A stretch of 64,000 nt of DNA. Origin: Paramacrobiotus metropolitanus. Taxonomy: Eukaryota; Tardigrada; Eutardigrada; Parachela; Macrobiotidae. This document shows positions 1 through 10,537 of the stretch, piece after piece. The stretch spans positions 620,001 to 684,000 of the forward strand of contig NW_026570247.1 in NCBI RefSeq assembly GCF_019649055.1, given 5' to 3'. The translations under genes were made by a program, and so were the position numbers. Every line of letters starts with the position of its first letter. Position 1 is the stretch's first letter. Under the pieces are notes generated by a model. The model saw nothing but the letters and a program-made list of their open reading frames with translations, was not told where the DNA came from and ran no database searches.

Positions 1-2170
1 ATGCACAAGCCGTCCGATCGATGATCTTAGCGCTCGTGTTCGTTATTGAGTGTAATGTCAATGTTTTCCTCTCCTTCGGCTTAGATGATTACTTGGCCTG
101 ACTGTCGTTGGAATCAAATTACGCAAGACAGGGAGATCAGCGTTTCCTTAACCACGCACAGGAAATTAATTTTCTAATTTACAGGATTTCCAATATCAGA
201 AAAATTGCACTGGGAAAGGCTGTTTAAAATTAGCCGGCACACGATTTCAATGTAAAATTAAGAAAATGGAAATCGGCCAGTCGGTCCGCGGCTCAGCTGA
301 ATAATAAAATCAACAAACGTGCAACAAGAATACAATCATTCAATGCGTATAATCGCCAGCATTGGGTTCGAACAGAAAAACATTTTTTTACGCTTTTACG
401 CTTATGCAGCTTAGCGGCAAAGCTAAGTGTAATTCTGCCGAACAACAAGAAAGCGGAAAGGTATCCTTGCAGATGTGGACGGGATGCTAAACTTACAGCA
501 AAAATTATGAATATATTTCTAAGTCCTTATGACAGCTTTTTGCTTACCTGTTAACTTTTCTTCCGAAGTCCGAAGATGGGAATAAAGCGTCGAGCAAACT
601 CGGGTTTTTTTAAGACAGGAAAAGCAAATATAGGGAAAATACGAGAATGTTTAGACAAGCGGTTAACAGTCTTTAGCGTCCGAGCGCCGTGTCAGCGCTC
701 AGCTGGCGAAGAGACTAGTGGTCGCTGCCGACTACCCACTCATTTCTCCAGGGATCCATTGGCAAGCAGCCGGGGTCGGGGCCTGGTGTGGCCCACAGCA
801 ATCGGCGTAATGGGCGCCTCTACGTGCCCACATGTACGATGCATATACAGGCAAGTGCCCGTTCCCCAATCTCACCCAGGATATTACACCGACCGTCGCT
901 CCGCACAAAAACACTCAACAAAGAAACGACTCCCTTCCTTCCGGCCTACTTTCCCACTCAGCTGGATCCTGTGCAGCTGACGCATGCACCACTTCATCGC
1001 GGAGGAAACTATAGCCTGTATAGAGACGCTGTAATAGTATACAGTGGCCACTATTGATTGCCCGCTTCCCGCGTCTTCCGGGGAGGACGGTATGGTGTGC
1101 ACAGCGTTAGAGAGGGAATGTGTACATGCTGGCTGAAAATGGAGTGACCAGCTGCTCGCTTCACCCGTACGACAATAATTATAACAAGCGCTACTTTCCT
1201 TTATTAAAATCGATACTTGTATGACTTGGGACGCAAACGCCCACTACACAAATTTTTCCGCATTGGTCCACACAAATTTTTTTTTAAAACTGCATAGTTA
1301 AATATAGTATTCCCGGAACAAGAAAATTTACTGTGTAAAAATTCTATAGTATACAAAATTTTATACTGAACTTTTATATGTATAAAAAATTTTCTTAGCA
1401 ATGTTAGTTTTCAAACAACGTTTTATTTTACTATATTTAATAATAGAAAAATAAAAGGGTGCTTGAAAATAACCGTATAATTATTTGTAAACCATAAAAA
1501 ATGTACGAGTAAGTACGTCATAAAAGGTTGCCCGTATTTTATTTGTTTTGGACGGGATTTTTTGGAGAACCAATCAGTTTTGTGGCCAGAAGAAAAACTC
1601 AAAAATCTGGTATAACTTTCCACACCTTTCAAAATCAATCTCATCATGCTGCCGCACCGGGGTGGTTGGGATTTCCGTACTCGCCGGAGTCGCGGGTTTG
1701 TTATTTTAATAACACAGTTGGCTTTTATAATATTAATCACTTTTCACACATTTTTAAATTATATTTCCCATAGAACTATGGCAATTCAAATGTGGCATTC
1801 GGGGAATTATTACTGTTCACTCCTTTTCCGACCGGACTGTACAGATACACACACTTTCCTTGCGTAGCGCTGTGCCAGCGGCTTGCGGGAAGACGCAGCT
1901 GTACAGTGAAGCGGAGAATAGCAAAGTGGTCGCGCGGGGATCAATAGCTTCCTTTTATTGACCGGTTCACGCCTGACCGGGCTGGTCAGCCGCATATATT
2001 GTACAGAGAGCGAGAAATCACATCCGCTAATCCGCATGCACTACCATGTACACAAACACTGCCAGGCCATCAATAATCCCGCATAATAGCCGCGGACACA
2101 AGCCGATAATCATAAATAATATCGCTTTAAACTGACATACACAGCGGTGATTACTTAATGGATTTCCCGT
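1..2170. other. Intergenic region, no gene supported
   Basis: AT-rich DNA with some mixed-composition patches (about 570-1060 and 1850-2040). The short open frames there show no domain, signal peptide or paired splice sites that I can support. One copy of the dispersed tRNA-like repeat lies at about 264-385. The 3' end of the Gr-like gene begins at 2171. Confidence 0.6.
264..385 (+). repeat. Dispersed tRNA-like (SINE-like) repeat, copy 1
   Basis: Shares an ordered set of blocks with three other copies in the window (about 2361-2500, 2551-2712, and 35215-35340 in reverse): GGAAATCGGCC, GTCGGTCCGCGG, CTGAATAATAAAATCAACAA, then GCCAGCA and GGGTTCGAACAGA. The GTTCGAA block resembles a tRNA B box, hence the guess that this is a SINE. 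This copy is degraded after the B-box-like block. Confidence 0.6.
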
Positions 2171-4100
2171 TTACACCGGGAAGGGTGACAGGCGGTCGGA
2201 GCGGTTGCAGTGCGCGTTGAGGACGGCGATGAGGGCCGCCGTGTCGTCCGTGGTCAGCTCGCGGGCGATCAGCCAAATTGATACCGTCAAGGTGAACGTC
2301 TGTGCGGAGAAAAACGCTAATTAATGCAAAGGTCACGGCGCACACTGCTGGATTTCGAAAACGGGAATCGGCCGGTCGGTCCGCGGTACAGAAATTGAAT
2401 AATAAAATCAACAAACAGTGCGCAACAGGAACGTGTTCAGTGCACATAAATCGCCAGCACTAGGCTCGAGCACGGAAGCGCTTGATTGCGCAGTACGCGT
2501 TAAAATAATCACCTTTTTTATCATACGCTCTTTGAGGTTAAATTGAAAAAGTGGAAATCGGCTAGCCGGTTCGCGGTTCAAAAACTGAATAATAAAATCA
2601 CCAAACAGTGCAACAGAAACAAGTTCGGTACGTACAAATTGCCAGCACTGGGTTCGAACAGAGAAGCATGTGGTTGCGTTGCGTTTAAACGAGGTACGCG
2701 TTAAAACGAGGCATCTACCCTTGGTTTTAAGGATGTATCGTACCTTGAGCACAAGGGCGCTGCTTAGCGCCACCACACCGCTGAGATGGAAGTACAGTTT
2801 GCGTTTCTTGCAGGCGGTCATCAGGACGTTCATCAGCGCCTGCATTTGAAGTCCCTGAAATTAGCTAATAGTAATAAAGATTGATTATAATTTACGCTGT
2901 ATTTGAACGTTGTATGTTTTACTTGCGGCAGCTCGGTTAAGCGCGACGTTCTCGTCATGAGCGAGCAGACAGTGACCGGAAGTTCCGCCGCCTGCAAAAT
3001 ATGTCGGGAACTGGTTAAAAATGATCCCTAGAATAGTATAATATAACAATAGTGTTTTTTACCAATTTGTGGATTTTCAAATACGGTAAAATGAAGACAA
3101 CCACGAGGAACCCATAGAACACAGATCCGATAAGACTCTCAACAAAACTGCTGATATTGAAGGTCTTGTTGTGCTCCTGCAGCTGCATCACATGACTGAA
3201 CATATTCAGCAAATCCAGGCAGAACGCCGCGGTACACGCCGGACTAAACGTGGCGTTCAACGCTTTCGCCAAACCATACAGTTTTTCATGGTAATCCAGG
3301 AACGCGTACGTCGCCGCGTTCACATCCTGAACCGTCAGAGTTTTCTCCGATTTCTCCCCGAGCGATGACACCGTCGTCGCCGTGGACCCCGAACGCTCCT
3401 CCTCCCGGAAACCGGTTTTCATACTCTCCTGGAAGAAATCCGTGGCTTCCCGCATGACACATCCCAGGGACATTTGGAGGACGTTGACGAGAAGGGATAA
3501 GTAGTACGGGACGACCCCGCACACCAGCCACACAATATGCGCCCGGTTCTTACTAATATCCAGGCCCAACGCCCGAAAGGTCAAGCTGGGTTCGTCCATC
3601 TTGCCGGTGATGTAGCGCTCCGTGTAGGTCCATATGGCGTCCCATGTCAGCAGCGCCAACGCCAGCAGGACCACCGCCCAGCGCGCCTGGCGGCGCCACA
3701 CCCCGGGGCGGTGGCCACGGTCCCCCAGGAGCGTCCCCCGCGGGAGACGGGCGGACAGGAGGAGCGCGGTGTGGCGGTGGACGGTCGGGAGGTGGTTTCG
3801 ACCCACCAGGAATAAAGTGAGGACCAGGTAGCCGCGCAGAATGGTGCCCAGCTGCCCGATGTTCTTGCCCATCCGGAAGAAGTCCAGGCCGGGATCGGCG
3901 GGGTCCTTCTGGAGTTTCTGGAGGAAGGAGAGGACGTAGCCGAGGGACTGGAAGGTCAGGTAGGATAAACCGGTCAGCGGGATGATGACGGCGGCGAGCT
4001 TCGCGCGGCTGAAACAGCGGGGAGGGGATGCGTGCGGGATGATGCCGAAAAAGGTCAAGATGTCTACAGCCTCACTGGCCACATGCATGGCGCGGTTCAT
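2171..4100 (-). CDS. Gustatory-receptor-like seven-transmembrane protein (4 exons)
   Basis: Exons on the minus strand are 4100-3063, 2991-2923, 2854-2744 and 2299-2171, all joined in phase 0, giving 448 residues, a usual size for invertebrate gustatory receptors. The first exon carries most of the hydrophobic segments (for example LVLTLFLVG, WAVVLLALALLTWDAIW, IVWLVCGVVPYYLSLLVNVL and FYGFLVVVFILPYL). The third exon holds LYFHLSGVVALSSALVL and the last exon TFTLTVSIWL. Several short phase-0 C-terminal exons carrying the last membrane segments are a known feature of the arthropod Gr family. The usual TYhhhhhQF signature is not intact (TFTLTVSIW instead), so the family call rests on architecture. 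Expected role: ligand-gated cation channel or chemoreceptor in sensory cell membranes. Intron 3 carries two SINE-like copies; a minisatellite abuts the start. Confidence 0.7.
2361..2500 (+). repeat. Dispersed tRNA-like repeat, copy 2 (in Gr intron 3)
   Basis: Same block order as the copy at 264: GGGAATCGGCCGGTCGGTCC, TGAATAATAAAATCAACAAA, CGCCAGCACTAGGCTCGAGC, then GCGCAGTACGCGTTAAAA. The B-box-like core is mutated here (GCTCGAG). Confidence 0.65.
2551..2712 (+). repeat. Dispersed tRNA-like repeat, copy 3 (in Gr intron 3)
   Basis: Follows copy 2 by about 50 bp in the same orientation. It has TGGAAATCGGC, TGAATAATAAAATCACCAAA, GCCAGCACTGGGTTCGAACA and a tail ending GTACGCGTTAAAACG. It retains the cleanest B-box-like core of the plus-strand copies. 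Confidence 0.65.
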
Positions 4101-4122
4101 CCTGCTTTTTGTCTAACTGAAA

Positions 4123-4312
4123 CGTCCGGATACGGAAATACACTCAGGCTAAAACGTCCGGTTACGATTTTACGCCCTGGCAGAAGCGTCCAAATACGAA
4201 TTTACGCTCCGGTAGCAACGTCTGGATACAAATTTACAGTCAAGCAGAAACGTCCAGATACGAATTTACAGTCAGGCGGAAGCGTCTGGATACGAATTTA
4301 CGGTCTAAAAAT
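4123..4312. repeat. 32-bp minisatellite, 6 copies, upstream of the Gr-like gene
   Basis: Units begin at 4123, 4155, 4187, 4219, 4251 and 4283, a period of exactly 32 bp. The consensus is roughly CGTCYGGATACGAATTTAC followed by a GC-containing spacer. Units differ by several substitutions but no indels. The array begins only 22 bp upstream of the Gr-like start codon (4100, minus strand), so it occupies the 5' UTR or core-promoter position. Confidence 0.9.
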
Positions 4313-5510
4313 CTTGTTATAACAGTTACTGTTCTAATTTCTAGAGTGCAGTGGCACAATTTTCTAATATTCTCCACGATACGTACGGGATAAAAATGTC
4401 CTCTTTTCCGAGTTGCCGTAAAACGACGGATTCGGTGAGAACTGCATTATCAGCTGTTTACTATACAATATCATGGTAGGGTTCCTGATTAGCCTTTATA
4501 CAGTGTGTTTTATCCACGTTGCCGACGTCGGCTAAACTGTGCCCGCGGAATAAGCCCTTGGGAATCTTACTTTCGTGCATCGTCATCGCTACAGTTGCGG
4601 TCGTACTGGACATGACTGGATGTCGCGCTGGGGCGACATGTATTCGACCTTGCGGCACTGGATACGTAGTATTCATAGGTTTCCCGCGAGGGTTGATTCA
4701 CCAGGATGTTGATGGAAGGCGATCCTACCCGATTATGCCGGCTCCGCAAGTGACTCATGTTGTGACGTAGTTTTGTTACGGTTATCGTAACCAGGTTTAT
4801 TACTCTAAGCAGGGCGCTATCCACTGGAAACCGAGAAACGACCGAAAAATGCACCGATGGGGGAGTCGAACCCCGGCTACGTCGTTAGATCCGCATAGGT
4901 AGTACCACTGCACAACGGCGCAATACGTTAAAATCCTTTGAAAGATTTTGTCGCTGTACGTGAGTCGCTTACGATAAACCAGTTCCGTACGTAGCCTTTT
5001 GACTGGATTTTACTGATTAATATTTGTTCGTTAACGTACGTGAATCGAACTTGGAACGCTGACATACGCTTCCCAAGCTCACCAACAACGATTTTGTTGT
5101 TTGCTAATATTAGCATTCGAATCATTCGTAATGAGTGTCGCCTGTCCACTAGCGCGGGAATTTTCGTACTTCTATTGATTATTGTTGAAAAAAGATAGGT
5201 GGACTTGGAATGCTCCCCGTGGCATGTCCCGGTGGTTCGTATGAATCTAAGCACATACTCTGTTGTGTGGATTTACTTTTGCTGAATGCAGAACTAACGG
5301 CAAGGAAGCACTGAATAAGCTTCTCGCAGCAAAGATGGTTGTATAGGGTGCCAACCTACGTATTATTCGAAAAAGGTCAACAAGTTCCTAGTGTTTTTCC
5401 AGGTATGCCTTGAGCGCTGCGCCAGTATGTTTTTCTTATACGACAGCACTCGCTACAGCCTTTACTACTCTCGTCCTGGTCCAACGGGAGGAGGACAGAC
5501 CAAAACCCGA
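4313..5510. other. Intergenic region
   Basis: Holds the tRNA-like sequence at 4850-4921 and short open frames without support. One plus-strand frame (4519-4770) has a hydrophobic stretch but no splice or homology support. Confidence 0.5.
4850..4921 (-). tRNA. tRNA-like sequence or degenerate tRNA (tRNA-Gly-like), probably a pseudogene
   Basis: Read on the minus strand this 72-nt stretch has an A-box-like TGTGCAGTGGTA, a B box GGGTTCGACTCCCC forming a T arm, and 5' and 3' ends pairing as an acceptor stem (GCGCCGT with TCGGTGC, 6 of 7 including one G-U) followed by A. The D arm is one base short, the T stem has an extra base, and no clean seven-base anticodon loop forms. Boxes, length and ends resemble tRNA-Gly. 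A decayed gene or SINE head is more likely than a working tRNA. tRNAscan-SE would decide. Confidence 0.4.
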
Positions 5511-7136
5511 TTAGCCCGGCCAGGGTGGATTGGTATGGGGTGTGGTTCGCGGTGGCGTTGCTGCAAAACAATACGATGTGCACAGACTTATTGCGGCAAA
5601 AGGTGCGAAGCGCGTGATGTACCTGGTATTCCCACGGGGTTGTGGATGGTAAAGACATAGGGGTTGGCGGTCGCCTGGGTGCCGGGGGCGCGTGTCTTGC
5701 CGCGGATGGGGGTGGTCGTGGTGGTTTGCGTGGCGGTGAGCGGCGGCCGACGGGTCGTGGTGGGCGGCGCCGGAGGCGGGGGCGGTGGCGGTGGTGGGAT
5801 GTAAGCGGTGGTGCGGCGGGTGGTGGTGGGCGTGGTCGTGGTGGTGGTGGTGGTGGGCGTAGTCGTGGTGGTGGTTGTTCTGGTTGTGGTGGTAGTCGGG
5901 GTCGTTGTCGTGGGTCGTGTTGTTGTCGTGGTCGGTGTTGTGGTGGACGTGGTAGTGGTAGTCGGAGGCGTCGTTGTTGTTCTGGTGGTCGTGGTCGGCG
6001 TGGTGGTTGTCGTTGTGGGCGTGGTCGTCGTCGTCGGTGTGGTGGTGGTGGTAGTCGGGGTCGTCGTTGTTGTTCTGGTGGTCGTCGTCGGTGTGGTGGT
6101 GGTCGGCGTAGTGGTTGACGTCGATGATGGCGTAGTTGTCGTTGTGGTAGTGGTCGCCGTGGTGGTGGTCGTTGACTTGGTCGGCCTGGGTGCCGTCGTA
6201 ACGGACGTTGTCGGCGTCGTTGACGTAGTTGTCGTGGTGGTGGTGGACGTTGTGGGAGGTGCTGTGCTGGTGGTGGGTGTCGTCGCGGTTGTCGTCGACG
6301 TCGTGGTGGTGGGCGTGGACGTCGTTTCCGGTGTGGCCGTGGTACCCGTTATGGTCGTCGAGGTGGTACCCGTTGCTGTGTACGGCGTCGGCGGTACTGT
6401 CGACGGCGTACTAACGAAAGAGGTGTCCGTAGCGCTGGAAGTGGGAGGTGACCACGGCGTCGCCTCCAAGGTTGTGCTGGGTGGCACGGCGCTTCCATCC
6501 GCTGAAACCCCACCGAAATGGGTCGAAGAGACATCTGTCTGGAAGGGCCCGGTCGAGCTGGCTCCAAATTCCCCGGAATTATCACCCAGCCCCGTCGGAG
6601 TCGCCGTGAGCGGGTTCCCTGTCCCAGCATTAATAGTCGTGGGAAACGATGCGCCACTGGTCGCCCCGCCGTCCGACGACGTGCCACTCGCTGCGGGAGT
6701 CGACGCCGTACCGGGAGTGGTCGACGCCGTCGGAGGCTTTGTTAGCAGCGTCGTCAACTTGGACACGATCTCCTCGGAGGACATTAGCTGCGTTACGAGA
6801 CTGGAGAGGAAGCTTGGTGGTCCCTTTACCGTTCTCATCCTCGTCCTCGTCGTCCTGGACCCAGTTGAGGACGCCGTTGTTCCCGTTAAACAATAACTGG
6901 ATGGTGGGGAGACTGTCTGATGGGTGGCTGGGCAGATGGGGAACCCAGGAGGACCCCGGGAGGACGGAGAGGACCGCCGCGGCGCTCCCACCCGCCATGC
7001 CCGGGCGGAAGATGGGGCGACGGTCTAATTCCACGGACTGGCAGACCAGAACGCGGACGCCATCCACGATAACAGGGATACAGAGCAGCACTAAGAGCAA
7101 GGCATCCCTGTGAGGGTGGGAAGAGGATTTGTGCAT
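5511..7136 (-). CDS. Secreted Thr-rich mucin-like protein
   Basis: Exons are 7136-5623 and 5560-5511; the 62-bp intron joins in phase 1. About 520 residues after correcting one frame change. The N-terminus has a signal peptide (hydrophobic ALLLVLLCIPVIV). An acidic stretch (DDEDEDE) and a Ser/Thr/Ala-rich segment follow, then about 200 residues of nearly pure Thr with Pro (TTTTTPTTTT-like units), a typical heavily O-glycosylated mucin core, and a Pro-rich tail. The reading frame shifts by +1 near 6821-6827 beside an AAA/GGG run. Dropping one base restores both the frame and the splice phase, so an assembly indel is the likely cause. Likely role: extracellular mucus or a protective coat. The plus-strand open frames of poly-Val or Arg/Gly over this region are shadows of the Thr repeats. 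Confidence 0.7.
5690..6340. repeat. Low-complexity GGT/GTC-rich coding repeat (mucin core)
   Basis: About 650 bp of degenerate GTGGTG/GTCGTG units on the plus strand, that is, ACC/ACG/ACA Thr codons on the minus strand. Such tracts expand and contract readily, so the copy number in this assembly should be treated with caution. Confidence 0.85.
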
Positions 7137-8047
7137 GAGTAATGAGTATGACTGGATTATAGTCTCAGATGCGCTAGAATAAATTAGATTGACCTCCTGA
7201 GTATTTCAATCGAAGATGGTATTGGCTATTAAACTATGGTGGAGTCAGTTATTCTGGTCATCTACAGCGTTGAATATGACGAAGTCGAAAAACATCAAAA
7301 TTAAAAGTACATTAACTACATTTATTGACTTCATTAATAATTGTTTATTTACATACTAATGTACAACCAGGCTCAACCAGATGATACGAACTCTTATTGT
7401 ACGCATACGTAAGCCATTGGATTTTATCATGTAAGTACCACTGTACCATAACGTACGTGTATGCAGCGTACTTGCCAACGTTGCCCGTCCTCTGCACTTT
7501 ACCATTAGTTATGTAGATTAAAGGTTTATTTCTTTTACCTAATTGTTTATTGATAATATTGATCTCTGTTACAGTATTCTTCACCAATTGTACGTGGAGA
7601 TATGCAGTACTTACCTGCATACCCAAATTTTATGGATAATAAGCTATCTTTTGCACAGTCCCTTCCCATGTTAATTGGGACAAATTCTTCCTTTGATTGT
7701 TATTGTTGAGCGAAGCTCGCTTTGTACATATTGAAAAACAAATAATACAGTAAGTTATCTTATCAATCACTGGATTCACAGGGAAGCTATTGACATATTC
7801 GGTAAAGTTTTGCTAAAATGCACATTAGGTGCTAGTTCTCCCAAAAATGAAATTTTTTCCTTGGATTTGTACGGCAACACTTCAAACTGGTCCTGTCAAA
7901 AAGAGCCCGGAACCCCGATACTTCCTTAATATTCTACAACTTAACATAACAACCCTCACTTCCTCAATATTCCCAACTACAAGTATTACCCAAACCCACA
8001 AACTGATGGATCGACAGGATACATTCTTCACCACGTAAACGCTTTAA
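7137..8047. other. Intergenic spacer, nothing recognised
   Basis: AT-rich, with no convincing coding stretch between the mucin start (7136) and the 3' end of the CUB/crystallin gene (8048). No repeat structure was noticed. Confidence 0.5.
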
Positions 8048-9790
8048 TTAAGAACATATACAGGACGCCGAGCGCGGCCAGCTGACGTGCAGCGGCCCCA
8101 TCGCCCTATTGGTCTTGAAGAACAGATGGCAGGTCCCCTCAAAATTCTCCTCACTGCACACCATCAACTTGCATCCCTCCGTCACCTGGATGCTGGTAAA
8201 GACGTTGTCATTATTAAACGCCGACGGGACGACGGCCGCCTCGTAGAACTCCTCCAGAATCGTCGAGGAGCCCTGGAAGTCCGCCAGCTGGAACAGTACG
8301 GCGCAGGTGTGGAAGATGCTGAAGCTGATGTTGAAGCCGCGCTGGGTGGTGGAGCGGTCGCTGATTAGTGACATAATCTATGCACGTAACAGCGGGATTA
8401 CACTCGATGCGGTAACAGTTCGCGGTACAATGTAGGTTAATCGTGCGCGGTATTGTGCGGGTTACGGTAAGCGGATTAGCCGGCGGATGCCGTAATAGTC
8501 TTACCAAGTTGTTGTCCTTGAAGACGAGATCCATCGGCCCGTTGGCCCCGCAGAAACGGTCAACCTGCAGCCGGTTGACCGTCCACACCGAGGGATTCCC
8601 GTTTTCTACACAAACGCAGTTGTTTCTTATGTTTTCTTAGGTTTTCTTAATGTCTTACTCCAGAAAAACTGGACGTAATCGTTCTTGCAGCCGTCGGAGC
8701 TTTCCATGGCGAAATCCATGGAATTAATCTGTGATAGAGACACACGCAGAGTTACAACCGAAGTCATACAGAAAGGGAACAGCGGTCGTGGTACCTTCAG
8801 TTGTGTGCCGAACGCGGCCGAAATCTTCCACTCGCAATACGTATTATTCGGGTAATCGGCCGGGTAGTTGGGCGAAATGACGAATTTGGGACTGGCGGTC
8901 TGTAGAAGGACACTACCACCGCATAACATCGCTGCAACAAGCAACAGTCATACTTTGCGAAGGCTTTATTCGGCATGTTGTTTCGAAAAGTCTCGGTTAT
9001 GTAACACGATACATGATACCAACTCCGTGTACAATACAAGCACGAGAAGTTGATGCAAGAATTGAAGATCGGTTCATAATGAGACTTTTGGTGTACGATC
9101 GCAGGTACGTATTTAAACCTGCCATAAATTCCCGACTAGATACAGCGCGCACGAACCGGTTTTACGCCAGTGTATACCAATGTCATAAAACAATGCAAAA
9201 AAATGTATGGGAGCGCGTGAAAGCGAACGCTCCCGTGCATGCATGTACACGAATGTGGTACCATGTATCCGGCTGATTTTCCTTAGGATACCCAGCAATT
9301 CATTAATCAGCTGGCACACAACTAAATTCTTACTGCGGTTGGGAATTAGGAACCCACTGAATTTTGACTTACTGACAGGTATCTCCGTGGGGATGGTCGG
9401 CGTCGGCCGGCCGGCCTCATGCCCCGTCCCCGGCTTGGGTTTGACCTGCACAAACGTGGTCTCCGGGGCCGCGTCGGCAATGGACACCGGCCGGCTCCCG
9501 GGATTAGCGCGCTGGCTCTTGCCCGGCGGGCTCTTCATCCCCGGGCCCGCAGTATTCAGAGAACCTGCACCTGGGCCCGACTGGTACGCCGCCTCTTGCA
9601 ACCGCAACGTCGGACTACTGCCCGGGTTGTCGCGGCTGGATTTGGGGCGGGTCTGGCGGGATTCCGGGGTCAGGGAGGTGGAAAGCGTCATCACGGGCTG
9701 GTACAGACCGGCGGAGAGCAGATCAGCAAGGCACAACATCCCGACCACCGCGGCGACAAGTGAAAAGGGGGAACGGGTGTGAATTGCCAT
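8048..9790 (-). CDS. Secreted CUB domain plus beta/gamma-crystallin-like protein (5 exons)
   Basis: Minus-strand exons are 9790-9373, 8931-8795, 8728-8659, 8605-8505 and 8377-8048, with all splice phases matching (1,0,1,0), giving 351 residues. Residues about 10-30 form a signal peptide core (SLVAAVVGMLCLADLLSA). A Pro/Ser-rich disordered linker runs to about 140. A complete CUB domain follows: CGGS, SPNYPADYPNNTYCEW, DGCKNDYVQF, FCG and a closing RGFNISF, with the four canonical cysteines. The last 85 residues resemble two beta/gamma-crystallin Greek keys: LADFQGSSTILEEF and, more clearly, CSEENFEGTCHLFF followed by SWPRSASCIC. CUB domains bind protein or carbohydrate ligands extracellularly, and crystallin-type domains are beta-sandwiches that often bind calcium. 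The combination suggests a secreted matrix, lectin-like or immune protein; that function is an inference. Confidence 0.75.
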
Positions 9791-10537
9791 GGAGGTCCAT
9801 GCTATACTTGAGCGGGATAGCGGTTTACTGTCGGCAACGCTCGAGCATCGTGTAGTGTTTCACTGAGAGTCTACTTGGCTAAATGCTTGCGGCGACCAGC
9901 AGCGGCACTCAACTTGGTTAATCTGTTGACCAACACGATGTACATGGTCGGCTTGCGACGTGTACGCACTAAATCTTTTTTAATGCGCTTAGCGTCCGCC
10001 TAACCTGTGTCTCTGACCATTAGCACTCGGGAGAAGAGGCATTAGTACAATGTTAGTGCTTCGTTTAACGAGCACCAGCGCGAATACGTACGTATTTTGA
10101 AGTTTACATACTGTTACCGTTGCTTTACTATAGAAGACAGTAATAATAATTTAACTTTTAATAATAATACTTTTTTTAGTAACTGAAGCAGGAATATACT
10201 TAGAAAGTACGAATATACTTAGAAAGTACGAATATGGTGAATTATTCATTTTTAGTTGTTGCTGTGCCTAACGGCAGACGCTTATTCCTCTTGCCGCGAA
10301 CACAAAATGGCGGTTAAACGCCCATGAATCTTCTCTCGCTCATGTGCGACCTTCATAATCAGTCTATCGCTTTTCCAGAATACGGCTATCTGCTCAGTAG
10401 CTGTACAGTTTTGGATGGACTCCGCTCGTATCTGTTGTTTAATCGTCATTGTATCACACTCATAATCACAGAGTATTGCACCATGCAGTCTTTTCACGCC
10501 AACACCATTCATGCAACCGAACAGGGAAACTCCCGAC
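9791..10537. other. Intergenic spacer
   Basis: Nothing coding recognised. A 19-bp unit beginning GAATATACTTAGAAAG is repeated about 2.4 times near 10192-10237. Confidence 0.5.

Noticed and set aside
576-1060. Overlapping short open frames in a GC-mixed patch
   Set aside because: Frames on both strands are equally open; no signal peptide, domain or splice site.
4519-4770. Plus-strand open frame with a hydrophobic stretch (GILLSCIVIATVAVVL)
   Set aside because: No splice partners, no homology I recognise, and random AT/GC-mixed composition; kept as intergenic.
5642-6896. Long plus-strand open frames rich in Val or Gly/Arg
   Set aside because: They are antisense shadows of the minus-strand Thr-codon tract of the mucin. 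Composition is pure repeat, with no start context or splice support.
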